Source: Verrucomicrobiales bacterium
Lineage (GTDB): Bacteria; Verrucomicrobiota; Verrucomicrobiia; Verrucomicrobiales; V1-33
Direction: 5' to 3'
NCBI GenBank assembly: GCA_028293125.1
Contig: JAQGPJ010000105.1
Span: forward strand, 150,652 to 214,651
Length of the DNA: 64,000 bases
Part shown: positions 26,886-35,332 of the stretch, piece after piece
Layout: each line of letters begins with the position of its first letter
How positions within the stretch are numbered: the first letter of the stretch is position 1
Notes under the pieces: generated by a model
What the model saw: only the letters and a program-made list of their open reading frames with translations
Told to the model about the DNA's origin: nothing
Databases searched by the model: none
Made by a program: the position numbers and the translations under genes

Positions 26886-29774
26886 ATGAAACCGGTTCTT
26901 TCCGCAGGTCCTCTGTCGCTGGCGGCGCTGCTGCTGCTGCTGCCTCCCTCCCTGCCAGCCGGCGCGGGACAGAAGCCGCTTACGGCGGAGGACCGCGCCT
27001 GGTGGTCCTTTCAGCCGGTGGCCGATCCCGCTCCTCCGGAGGTGGGGAACGCCGCATGGGCGCAGTCCCCGGTGGACCGGTTTATCTTTGCCGCGCTGGA
27101 CCAAGCCGGGCTCACCCCGGCCATGGAGGCTCCCAAAGCCACGCTGATCCGGCGGCTGTCGTTTGACCTGCTGGGCCTGCCGCCCTCGCGGCAGGAGGTG
27201 GAGGACTTCGTATCCGACACCTCCCCCGATGCCTGGCCAAAGCTGGTGGACCGCCTGTTGGACAGCCCGCATTATGGCGAGCGGCAGGCCCGCCTCTGGC
27301 TGGATCTGGTGCGTTATGCGGAAAGCGACGGCTACAAGGCCGACGCCTACCGGCCCGACGCCTGGCGCTACCGGGATTATGTCATTGAAGCCTTCAATGC
27401 GGACAAGCCTTACGACCGGTTCATCCGCGAGCAACTGGCGGGGGACGAGCTTTTCCCGGACGATCCGCAGGCGCTGGTGGCCACCGGTTATCTGCGGCAC
27501 TGGATCTACGAATACAACAACCGTGACGCCGTCGGCCAGTGGTCCGTGATTCTGAACGACATCACCGACACCACGGCGGATGTCTTCATGGGTCTGGGCC
27601 TCCAGTGCGCCCGGTGCCACGATCACAAATTCGACCCCCTGCTTCAAAAGGACTACTACCGCCTCCAAGCGTATTTCGCCGCTGTCGAGCCCAGGGGCGG
27701 CACCGTCATCCTGCCCGCGTCGGAACGCGCCGCGCGTCAGGCGAAACAAGCGGCGTGGGAGGCCGCCACGGCGGAGGTCCGGCAGCGCATTGAGGAGCTG
27801 CGCGCGCCGGCTCTGGCCAAAGCCCGGAAGACCGCCATGGATCTTTTCCCGCCGGAGATCCAGTCGCTCCTCGATTCGCCGGAGGAGTCCCGCACGCCTT
27901 GGCAAAGGCAGATCGCGGGGCTGGCCGGGGAGCAGGTGCTCTACGAATACGGGCAGGCCGATTCCAAAATCAAAGGGGAGGACCGCCAGAAGCTGGTGAC
28001 CCTGCGCAAGGAGCTGGCGGCCTTCGATTCTTTGAAGCCGGAGCCCTGGCCCACCGCCTCCACCATGGGGGATGTGGGACCGGTGGCGCCGGAATTGAAA
28101 ATCCCGCGCCGAGAGGCGGACGGCGATATCGCGCCCGGACCGCCCACCCTTCTGAGCCCGGCCCCCTCGGAGGTGAAACCGCTGCCCCGAAGCACGGGAC
28201 GCCGCAGCGCCCTTGCCGCCTGGCTGACGGAGCCGTCCAATCCCCTGACCGCGCGCGTGATGGTGAACCGGGTGTGGCAGCAGCACTTCGGCCAGGGACT
28301 CTGCGCCACCACCAGCGACTTCGGCCGGCTGGGCGGCGCGCCGTCCCACCCCGCCCTGCTGGACTGGCTGGCGCACCGGTTTGTGGCCGAGGGCTGGAGC
28401 CTGAAGAAGCTGCACCGCGTGATCCTGACCAGCCGCGCCTGGCGGCAGAGCCATGTGTCCCCCTGCGCGGAAAAGGCGAAACTGATCGATCCCGGCAACC
28501 GCCTGCTCTGGCGCTGGACCACGCGCCGGCTGGAGGCCGAACAGATCCGCGACACTGTGCTCTCCGCCACGGGCGAACTGGACATGGCCGCCGGCGGCCC
28601 CTCCGTGGACAGCGGCAAGCCGCGCCGCGCTATCTACACGAAGGTGCTGCGCAACACCCGCGACCCGCTGCTGGATGTCTTTGACGCCCCGCAGAATATC
28701 ACGAGCATCGCCGGCCGCGACACCACCACCACGGCCACGCAGTCCCTCTTCCTGGCCAACAGCCGCTTCATGAGCGACCGGGCGCAGGCCATGGCCGGCG
28801 ATCTGATGGCGAAGCTGAAGGACGACGGAGACCGCGTCGATGCCGCCTGGTGGCGCACGGCGGGCCGCGCTCCCACCACGGATGAGCGTGAGGAGTCACT
28901 GGCTTTCCTCTCGTCCCAAACCAGCGGCGGTCCGGAGCAGCCAAGTTCCGACAGTGAAACCCTGGTCACGGAATCCATGCCCCAGCGGAACGGCAAAGCC
29001 GTGGTGCTGGCTCCCGGCAGCGCCCAGGAGCGCCTGACCGCGGAGATGCCGGCCCTGCCCGCCGGGGACTTCACGGTGGAATCCGTGGTGCTGCTGAAAT
29101 CCGTGCAGGAAAACGACAGCCTGCGTGGCATTGCCGGCCAGTGGTCCGGGGACAAATCGCAGCCCGGCTGGGTGCTCGGCATCACCGGCAGGCAATCCCA
29201 GCGCAAAGCGCAGATGCCAGCTCTGCTGCTCTGCGGCCCCGGCGTGGACGGTGCGATGGTTTACGAACCGGTTTTCAGCGATTTCCAGATGGAGCTGGAC
29301 CGCAGCTACAGTCTGGCCGCCGCCGTGCATCCCGCCAGCGCCGCGGGCGCGGGAGCGGTGACGTTTTATATGAAGGATCTGGCCAATGAGGACCTGCCGG
29401 TGCAGGTCTCGACCGTGCCGCATCCGGTCGCCCATTTTTCCTCTGCCGGGGATGGGGCGCTGATGATCGGGGCCGGCGCGGATTCCAGTCAGGACCTCTG
29501 GGACGGCCTTATTGATGAGGTGCGCGTTTCGCGGGGTATTTTAGGGGGAACGGATCTGATCCATCAGCATCCTGAAGCCACGGACCGCACGATGGCGTGG
29601 TGGAGTTTTGAGCCGGCTTCCGGCCCGCTGGCGGACTCCATCAGCGGTCATACTTCCCTGCGGCTGCTATCGGCCGCCGCCGCCGGGGCAGCGCCCGGCG
29701 TGCCGAAGGAGCAGGCGCTGGCCGACTTCTGCCAAGCCATGCTCAGTTTCAGCGCCCTGCTGTACGTGGACTGA
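26886..29774 (+). CDS. DUF1549/DUF1553 secreted protein with LamG-like C-terminal domain
   Basis: A 962-residue exported protein; residues 1-25 are a signal peptide (LAALLLLLPPSLPAGA). DUF1549 follows (WAQSPVDRFIFAAL, LIRRLSFDLLGLPPS, CARCHDHKFDP, a CxxCH heme-like motif). DUF1553 covers residues about 440-660 (LAAWLTEPSNPLTARVMVNR, VWQQHFGQGL, TTTATQSLFLANS). Residues about 700-930 are a concanavalin/LamG-type sandwich (DLWDGLIDEVRVSRGIL). In Planctomycetota and Verrucomicrobiota such genes normally pair with a DUF1501 gene; here none follows. The usual N-terminal cytochrome-like PSCyt1 domain is also absent. The role is probably polysaccharide-linked but undefined. Confidence 0.88.
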   Translation: MKPVLSAGPLSLAALLLLLPPSLPAGAGQKPLTAEDRAWWSFQPVADPAPPEVGNAAWAQSPVDRFIFAALDQAGLTPAMEAPKATLIRRLSFDLLGLPPSRQEVEDFVSDTSPDAWPKLVDRLLDSPHYGERQARLWLDLVRYAESDGYKADAYRPDAWRYRDYVIEAFNADKPYDRFIREQLAGDELFPDDPQALVATGYLRHWIYEYNNRDAVGQWSVILNDITDTTADVFMGLGLQCARCHDHKFDPLLQKDYYRLQAYFAAVEPRGGTVILPASERAARQAKQAAWEAATAEVRQRIEELRAPALAKARKTAMDLFPPEIQSLLDSPEESRTPWQRQIAGLAGEQVLYEYGQADSKIKGEDRQKLVTLRKELAAFDSLKPEPWPTASTMGDVGPVAPELKIPRREADGDIAPGPPTLLSPAPSEVKPLPRSTGRRSALAAWLTEPSNPLTARVMVNRVWQQHFGQGLCATTSDFGRLGGAPSHPALLDWLAHRFVAEGWSLKKLHRVILTSRAWRQSHVSPCAEKAKLIDPGNRLLWRWTTRRLEAEQIRDTVLSATGELDMAAGGPSVDSGKPRRAIYTKVLRNTRDPLLDVFDAPQNITSIAGRDTTTTATQSLFLANSRFMSDRAQAMAGDLMAKLKDDGDRVDAAWWRTAGRAPTTDEREESLAFLSSQTSGGPEQPSSDSETLVTESMPQRNGKAVVLAPGSAQERLTAEMPALPAGDFTVESVVLLKSVQENDSLRGIAGQWSGDKSQPGWVLGITGRQSQRKAQMPALLLCGPGVDGAMVYEPVFSDFQMELDRSYSLAAAVHPASAAGAGAVTFYMKDLANEDLPVQVSTVPHPVAHFSSAGDGALMIGAGADSSQDLWDGLIDEVRVSRGILGGTDLIHQHPEATDRTMAWWSFEPASGPLADSISGHTSLRLLSAAAAGAAPGVPKEQALADFCQAMLSFSALLYVD

Positions 29775-29856
29775 TTCCGGGAACAGGTGCTGTCTCCTGG
29801 AGGAGTGCATAGCTCATCCGGTTGCCAAGGCCGCGCGGACTGTCAGAATCGTGGGC

Positions 29857-30816
29857 ATGGGCAAGGTCAAACGCATCGAGCATCTGCTGGTAAAGGATTT
29901 TTACAGCCGGCATCAGGAGCACCTCCAGCTGGAGCTGCTGAGCGATGAATCCGGCCTGAGCCGCAGGATTTCCGAGCCCTCCACCAACCGGCCCGGCCTG
30001 GCTCTGGCAGGGTTTTACCTGTATTTCGCGTACAAGCGCATCCAAGTGATGGGCAATTCCGAGTTCGCCTACCTGGTCAGCCTGACGGAGCGGGAGCAGA
30101 TTAAGCGCTTCAAGGAGATGTGCGGCTGCGAAATCCCCTGCATCGTGGTCTGCCGGAACCGCCGCATGCCCAAAGGCCTGCTGGAGATCGCCAATGCTGC
30201 CGGGGTCGCGGTTTTCCGCACCACCATGGACACCATGCGGTTCATCAACAACTGCACGCTGTGGATGGACTGGGAATTCGCCTCCACCACCACCGAGCAC
30301 GGCTGCATGGTGGACGTGAAGGGCATCGGGGTGCTGATCAAGGGCGAGAGCGGCTCCGGCAAGAGCGAGGCTGTGCTGGGCCTGCTGGAGCGCGGAGCCG
30401 CCCTGGTGGCGGATGATGTGGTGCATTTCCGGGCTCCCGAAGGCCGGGATCTGGAGGGCACCTCCTCGGAGCTGGGGCGGTTCCACATGGAGGTGCGGGG
30501 AATCGGCATCGTGAATGTGCCCCTGCTTTTCGGCGCGGCCTCCATGCGGGTGACGAAGAAGCTGGACCTGGTGGTGGTGCTGAAGCCGCTGAAGGAACTG
30601 AACAATGTGGACCGGCTGGGGGTGGAGGAGCAATTTTACACCGTGCTCGGCAAGGAGGTGCCGCTGATCGACATCCCGGTGGGGCCGGGACGGGACACGG
30701 CGCGGCTGGTGGAGGTGGCCGCCCTGGAGCAGAAACTGCGCACTTTCGGCCACCACAGCGCGGTGGAGTTCAGCCGGAATCTGATGCTCAAACTGCAAAG
30801 CCAGCTGCCGGTCTGA
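29857..30816 (+). CDS. hprK: HPr kinase/phosphorylase
   Basis: A 319-residue bifunctional enzyme that phosphorylates and dephosphorylates a Ser of HPr, linking carbon status to gene control. The N-terminal domain is present. The catalytic domain has the Walker A loop GESGSGKSE (residues 163-171) and the HprK signature region LGRFHMEVRGIGIVNVPLLF, with KKLDLVVVL following. ATG at 29857 (MGKVKRIEHLLVKDF) matches the usual N-terminus. Its substrate HPr is encoded 59 bp downstream, with a strong hairpin between. Confidence 0.96.
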   Translation: MGKVKRIEHLLVKDFYSRHQEHLQLELLSDESGLSRRISEPSTNRPGLALAGFYLYFAYKRIQVMGNSEFAYLVSLTEREQIKRFKEMCGCEIPCIVVCRNRRMPKGLLEIANAAGVAVFRTTMDTMRFINNCTLWMDWEFASTTTEHGCMVDVKGIGVLIKGESGSGKSEAVLGLLERGAALVADDVVHFRAPEGRDLEGTSSELGRFHMEVRGIGIVNVPLLFGAASMRVTKKLDLVVVLKPLKELNNVDRLGVEEQFYTVLGKEVPLIDIPVGPGRDTARLVEVAALEQKLRTFGHHSAVEFSRNLMLKLQSQLPV

Positions 30817-30847
30817 GCCTTCACAGGATTTTATCCGCCCTTGCCTT

Positions 30848-30869
30848 CCGCCCAGGGGCGGTTTTTTTT
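30848..30869 (+). terminator. intrinsic terminator between hprK and HPr gene
   Basis: ccgccc-ag-gggcgg forms a perfect 6-bp GC stem (30848-30861), directly followed by eight T (30862-30869). It ends only six bases before the HPr ATG at 30876. Confidence 0.85.
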
Positions 30870-30875
30870 GCAGCC

Positions 30876-31145
30876 ATGCTGACCAAGGAATTCACTATCA
30901 CCAACAAGCTTGGCCTACATGCCCGCCCTGCCGCCATGTTTGTGAAGGTCAGCAGCGCCCATGACGCGGAGATCTGGGTGGAGAAGGATGACGAGCAGGT
31001 CAACGGCAAGAGCATCATGGGCCTGATGATGCTCGCCGCCGGCTACGGAGCCAAAATCAAAGTGTCCGCCGAGGGCAAGGACGCCAATGCCGCCATGGAC
31101 CAGCTGGAGGCGCTTATTGCCAGCGGTTTTTCGGAAAACCGCTAG
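30876..31145 (+). CDS. ptsH: HPr-like phosphocarrier protein
   Basis: An 89-residue HPr. The phosphorylated His lies in NKLGLHARPAAMFVK (His15 position). The HprK target Ser is in VNGKSIMGLMMLAA (Ser46 position). Both sites are intact, so it could serve PTS phosphotransfer and HprK signalling, though no Enzyme I or sugar PTS gene is in the window. The bases before the ATG (gcagcc) carry no Shine-Dalgarno sequence and the terminator T-run is immediately upstream. It must rely on read-through, on an internal start, or on a near-leaderless transcript. Confidence 0.95.
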   Translation: MLTKEFTITNKLGLHARPAAMFVKVSSAHDAEIWVEKDDEQVNGKSIMGLMMLAAGYGAKIKVSAEGKDANAAMDQLEALIASGFSENR

Positions 31146-31276
31146 GGGTTTTCACCGCTGGAAATATTCCGGCGGCGGCGAAAGCCGGCTGCATAACCGG
31201 GTGGAACAGCCATGTTGGCTGTCCCACGCCCATGCATTCAAAACGCCCCGCGGCACCCGCGTCTAAATTGCCAATT

Positions 31277-31292
31277 TTTTGCAATTGCAAAA
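31277..31292. promoter_or_regulatory. 16-bp palindrome upstream of TonB receptor
   Basis: ttttgcaattgcaaaa is a perfect palindrome ending 27 bp before the receptor ATG at 31320. The AT-rich tgcaa...ttgca layout recalls operators of Fur-family metal regulators (Zur, Mur, Nur). Its position would block promoter or start access. The regulator is not identified. Confidence 0.5.
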
Positions 31293-31319
31293 TTTATGCA
31301 TTGGTTTCCGGTGGAACGC

Positions 31320-33566
31320 ATGAACCCGTTTCCGCACGCCATTGTCTCCACCCTCCCCCTTCCGCTGTTCCTGCTGGCGGTGGCTGTCAGCCAGGCGCAG
31401 CAGGCGGATCCCGGTCCCGGCGGTGGATCCCCCGCGGCGGTGACGGTCCTTGGCTCTCCAAGCAGCGCCGGGGGAACGGCAGGCTCGGCCAACAACGAAC
31501 CGGAAGCCCTGGCACCGGTGGTGATCACCGCCTCACCGCTGGGCCGCACGCTGTTCGATCAGGTGCAGCCGGTGTCGGTGCTCAGCGGGGAGGAGCTTCG
31601 GGAGTCCCAGCAGTCCACTTTGGGCGACACTCTGTCCCGCCTGCCGGGAGTGTCCTCCACGGGTTTCGCGCCTGGCGCGGAGCGGCCGATCATCCGGGGT
31701 ATGGGGGATGACCGCATCCGCATTCTGAGCAATGGGGTGGGCACGGTGGATGTCGCCAACGTCAGTCCGGACCATGCCGTGACCATTGATCCCCTGATCA
31801 TGGACAGCGTGGAGGTGGTGCGCGGCCCGGCGGCGCTGCTTTACGGCCCCAACGGCGTCGGCGGAGTGGTGAACGTGCTGGACAGCCGCATTCCCGCGGA
31901 GCGGATTGAATCCGGTCCGGGCGGACTGCCCATCAGCGGAAAAATGGAAACCCGGCACGACACCGGGGCCGATCTCTGGTCCGGCGGCGGCAGTATCAAT
32001 CTGGGTCTGGGCCCGGTGGTGATCCATGTGGACGGCTTCCGCCGCCGCTCCGATGACATGGTCATCCCCGGCAAGGCCCGCTCCGAACGCCTGCGCCGGC
32101 AGGAGCCCCTGCCCCCCGGAGAGAGGGAGGACAGCGGCCGCCTGCCCAACAGCGCCACGGACACCAAAGGCGGCGCGGTCGGAGCGTCCTGGATCTGGGA
32201 CAACGGCTACTTCGGAGCCAGCTACGCCCTCTTCGAAAGCAACTACGGCACGGTCGCGGAGAAGGAGGTCACCATTGATCTGGACCAGACCCGCTGGGAC
32301 ACCCGCGGCGCTTTTTACCACCCCTTCGCCGGCATCCGGGAGATCAATCACCGTTTCGGTTATTCCGACTACACCCACACGGAATTCGAGGGCCGGGAGA
32401 CCGGAACCGTTTTCAACATCACCGGCTACGATGCCCGGGTGGAGGTGAAGCATGAGAAGCTCGGACCGTTTGAGGGTGCCTTCGGCGTGCAGACCACCCA
32501 CAGTCAGTTTTCGGCGCTGGGTGAGGAGGCTTTCCTGCCGCCGGTGGAGTCGGAATCGTGGTCCGCCTTTTTGTTTGAGGAGGCGGTCACCGGCCCCCTG
32601 CGCTGGCAGTGGGGTCTGCGTTATGACCACAGCACCGTGGACAGTGAATCCCAAGAGGGTTTCGGTCCCGGTCGGAGCTTCGGATTTGATGCTCTGAGCG
32701 CCTCCGCCGGCCTGGTGTGGGAGTTTGCGGACGACTGGAATCTCGCCTTCAGCACCGCTTGGACCCAGCGGGCCCCCACTTACGTCGAACTGCTGGCGGA
32801 CGGCCCTCACCTGGCCACTGCTGCTTACGAGCAGGGCGACAGCGGGCTGGATTTGGAGAAATCCCTCGGTTTCGACCTCACCCTGCGCAGGCAGGGCGGC
32901 TTTGTCACCGGCAGCGCGGGCCTGTTTTACCAGCACTTCCGGAATTACATTGCCCTGCGGCCCACAGGACAGGATTTCCTTTTCGGGGAGGATGGCGAGT
33001 GGGAAACCCTGCCCATTCAGGCCTATGAGGCCACCGAGGCCGATTTCATGGGTGGCGAGCTGGAGGCCACCTTCCATCTGCTGGCTCCCGCCGAAAACAC
33101 CGTCCCGGCCGCCGCCGCCGGTCCCTTGGCAGGCAAGTCCCCCGTCAGCCTCTCCGCATCCCCCACCGAAACCACCAGCCAGCCGACCGGCAGCCTGGAT
33201 CTGGAGCTCCGCGCCGATTATGTTTTCACCCGCGACCGGGACCACGGCGGCTCCCTGCCCCGCATTCCCCCGTTCCGCGCCTCCGCCGCTTTGATTTACC
33301 GCTATGACCGCCTGACCGCCCGGCTGGAGGGACAGTATGCGGCGGCCCAGTTCCGCACCGCGGAGGACGAGCTCCCCACCGATTCCTATTTCCTCCTCAA
33401 CGCCGGACTGAGCTGCCGGGTGGCCGAGGGACCGGTGAATGTGGATGTCTTCCTGCGCGGCACCAACCTGACCGATGAGGAGGCGCGCCTGAGCACCTCC
33501 TTTCTGAAGGACATCGCCCCCCTTCAGGGGCGCGCCCTGCTCGTCGGCATGCAGGCCAGTTTCTGA
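31320..33566 (+). CDS. TonB-dependent outer-membrane receptor, ZnuD-like
   Basis: A 748-residue receptor. The signal peptide (LPLPLFLLAVAVSQAQ) is followed by a plug domain from about residue 65 (VVITASPLGRTLFDQVQPVS, LPGVSSTGFAPGAERPIIRG, VSPDHAVTIDPLIMDSVEVV, RGPAALLYGPNGVGGVVNVL). A 22-strand barrel follows, ending in VGMQASF with the terminal Phe required for BAM insertion. The SPDHAV...DPL block followed by VVNVLDSRIP resembles the zinc/heme receptor ZnuD group, so a metal substrate is suggested, not proven. ATG at 31320 is preceded by ggtgga; an ATG at 31296 is the alternative. A palindrome in the promoter fits metal control. Confidence 0.9.
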   Translation: MNPFPHAIVSTLPLPLFLLAVAVSQAQQADPGPGGGSPAAVTVLGSPSSAGGTAGSANNEPEALAPVVITASPLGRTLFDQVQPVSVLSGEELRESQQSTLGDTLSRLPGVSSTGFAPGAERPIIRGMGDDRIRILSNGVGTVDVANVSPDHAVTIDPLIMDSVEVVRGPAALLYGPNGVGGVVNVLDSRIPAERIESGPGGLPISGKMETRHDTGADLWSGGGSINLGLGPVVIHVDGFRRRSDDMVIPGKARSERLRRQEPLPPGEREDSGRLPNSATDTKGGAVGASWIWDNGYFGASYALFESNYGTVAEKEVTIDLDQTRWDTRGAFYHPFAGIREINHRFGYSDYTHTEFEGRETGTVFNITGYDARVEVKHEKLGPFEGAFGVQTTHSQFSALGEEAFLPPVESESWSAFLFEEAVTGPLRWQWGLRYDHSTVDSESQEGFGPGRSFGFDALSASAGLVWEFADDWNLAFSTAWTQRAPTYVELLADGPHLATAAYEQGDSGLDLEKSLGFDLTLRRQGGFVTGSAGLFYQHFRNYIALRPTGQDFLFGEDGEWETLPIQAYEATEADFMGGELEATFHLLAPAENTVPAAAAGPLAGKSPVSLSASPTETTSQPTGSLDLELRADYVFTRDRDHGGSLPRIPPFRASAALIYRYDRLTARLEGQYAAAQFRTAEDELPTDSYFLLNAGLSCRVAEGPVNVDVFLRGTNLTDEEARLSTSFLKDIAPLQGRALLVGMQASF

Positions 33567-33672
33567 CCCGCCACAGGGCGGCGGGGAGGCGGGCGGGAAA
33601 CACCGGACTCCAAGGATTCAGGCGCCTCCCTCCGCCCGCCGGTCCCGGCTTTTCACTGGCAATGCGGGGCGG

Positions 33673-34395
33673 ATGCGTGCAGAACTGAGGATGACAGCCG
33701 AAAAACCCCAGCTCCGCGCTCTGATCTTTGATTTTGACGGCCTCGTGGTGGACACGGAATCCGCCATCTATGAAGCCTGGCGGGAACTCTACCTTTCCCA
33801 AGGCCACGACCTGCCGCTGCCGACCTACGTGCAGTGCGTGGGCTCCGTCTTCGGCCACTACGATCCCATGGCGGCCCTGGAGGCCCTGACAGGCGCGCCG
33901 GTGGACTGGCCGGTGCTGCTGCCCATCAAGGACCAGCGCATCAAATTCGGCCAGGTGGATCTCGACACCCTGCCCGGCGTCCGGGAACTGCTGCTGGAGG
34001 CCCGTGGCCAGGGGCTGCCCTGCGTCATCGCCTCCAGCAGCGAGCGCCGCCACCTCAGCGGCTGGATGGAGCGCACCGGCATCGCCCATCACTTCGATTT
34101 CATCCACACCCGCGACGATGTGGAGCGCGCCAAGCCCTTCCCCGACCTCTTCCTGACCGCCGCCGCCAGCCTGGGGGTGCTGCCGGAGGAAACCCTGGTG
34201 CTGGAGGACTCCCTCAACGGTCTCCGCGCCGCCGCCGCCGCCGGCGCTCCCTGCGTGATTGTGCCCTCCCCGGTCACCACCGGACTGGACTTCACCGGAG
34301 CCACCGCCATCCTGCCGACGCTGGCGGGGGTCACGGTTGAGCAATTGCGGCAGCTTCACGCGCGGCACGTTCCCGCGGAGCGGGCCGTTTCCTGA
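33673..34395 (+). CDS. HAD-superfamily phosphatase (beta-phosphoglucomutase-like)
   Basis: A 240-residue cytosolic HAD hydrolase, subfamily IA variant 3. Motif I is LIFDFDGLVVDTES (nucleophile and acid/base Asp). A cap domain follows (about 35-100). Motif II is VIASSS, motif III is the Lys in AKPFPDLFL, and motif IV is ETLVLEDSLNGLRAA. It hydrolyses or isomerises small sugar phosphates. Its closeness to hprK and HPr recalls gene neighbourhoods in which a HAD enzyme (HprP/PgmB-like) accompanies carbon signalling, but the TonB gene lies between. The substrate is unknown. Confidence 0.9.
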   Translation: MRAELRMTAEKPQLRALIFDFDGLVVDTESAIYEAWRELYLSQGHDLPLPTYVQCVGSVFGHYDPMAALEALTGAPVDWPVLLPIKDQRIKFGQVDLDTLPGVRELLLEARGQGLPCVIASSSERRHLSGWMERTGIAHHFDFIHTRDDVERAKPFPDLFLTAAASLGVLPEETLVLEDSLNGLRAAAAAGAPCVIVPSPVTTGLDFTGATAILPTLAGVTVEQLRQLHARHVPAERAVS

Positions 34396-34454
34396 CAAGG
34401 CCGGGATTCCGGGGGAGCCATGGAACTGTTGGTGCTCTTCCCGATTTGGACAGG

Positions 34455-34961
34455 CTATGATGTGGCTGCGGCAATATCCTTCAGCAGAAGGTAGAGGTGC
34501 AGGGGGGTGATAGGCGAGGGCACAAAGCCACATTTTTCGTAAAATGATTTCGCCTCCTGGTCCTTGGCATGGACGACAACCGCCCGGCATCCGAAATCCT
34601 CGGAGGCTTTCAGGATGCGCTGCAGAGCGTCCTTCATGAGTGCCTTGCCGAGACCACGTCCTTTTTCTGTTTGGTCCACCGCCAGCCGGGCGATGAGCAT
34701 GAGCGGAACCGGATGCCGCGCGAGCCCTTTGATCACGCGGGCAGGCGGTTCCTCAGGGGATGCTGATGCGGCTGCCAGTGTATAATAGCCGGCAATGGTT
34801 TCACCACGAAGAGCGATGAATGTTTTGGCGGAAAGATTCGAGTGATTCTGGAGAGCGAATTTCCGCAGGTAATCGTTCAGCGCAGGTATACCGCAGTCGA
34901 ACGCCGCAGCACTGAATTCCTTGCTGATGGGAAATGTTCCCGGTCTCAGATCACTGCTCAT
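34455..34961 (-). CDS. GNAT acetyltransferase, putative toxin of a TacT-type toxin-antitoxin pair
   Basis: A 168-residue GNAT protein: FDCGIPALNDYLRKFALQN at the N-terminus, TFIALRGETIAGYYTLAAAS, then the acetyl-CoA-binding loop LAVDQTEKGRGLGKALMKDA (Q/RxxGxG/A), with Tyr in SFYEKCGF near the end. This is the layout of TacT/AtaT toxins, which acetylate aminoacyl-tRNA and stop translation. It follows an RHH-type antitoxin gene with an 11-bp overlap, the standard arrangement. The catalytic Tyr is in the expected position, so the toxin may be active. Confidence 0.88.
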   Translation of the reverse strand: MSSDLRPGTFPISKEFSAAAFDCGIPALNDYLRKFALQNHSNLSAKTFIALRGETIAGYYTLAAASASPEEPPARVIKGLARHPVPLMLIARLAVDQTEKGRGLGKALMKDALQRILKASEDFGCRAVVVHAKDQEAKSFYEKCGFVPSPITPLHLYLLLKDIAAATS

Positions 34962-35253
34962 CCAGCACGCCTTTGGTGGTCATCAACCTGGCCAGTGCCG
35001 CGTTGCGGACTGGAGGAGCTTCGAGAGCGGCGTTGAGACTGTTCCAGCTCTCAGGGGACAACTGAAAACTGGATTCGGGCGAGAACAACAAATTGTCCAA
35101 TCGTTCAGCATCGTGGGAGTCCGAAGTGCGGCTTTCGACCGAAGGAAGAGCCCGGCTGATAAGAAAATCCTTCATGCTCATGCCGAAGTAGGCTGCGAGC
35201 GTCTTCAGCTTGCGGTGCGTATCATCGGGAATGTCGAGGGTCAGTCGGGCCAT
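34951..35253 (-). CDS. ribbon-helix-helix antitoxin
   Basis: A 100-residue protein beginning MARLTLDIPDDTHRKLKTLA, an RHH strand and helix, then AAYFGMSMKDFLISRALPSV. The C-terminal 50 residues (ERLDNLLFSPESSFQLSPES) are the probable toxin-neutralising region. It would bind the GNAT toxin and repress the operon. ATG at 35251-35253 is chosen because the RHH strand starts at once. Upstream codons add nothing family-like. Confidence 0.82.
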   Translation of the reverse strand: MARLTLDIPDDTHRKLKTLAAYFGMSMKDFLISRALPSVESRTSDSHDAERLDNLLFSPESSFQLSPESWNSLNAALEAPPVRNAALARLMTTKGVLDEQ

Positions 35254-35332
35254 GGGAGTGTCCTGCGTTTGAGTATAACACGCATTGACGCAAAAATGCA
35301 AATGCGTACGGCGCGGGAATTCGAAAGAATCC

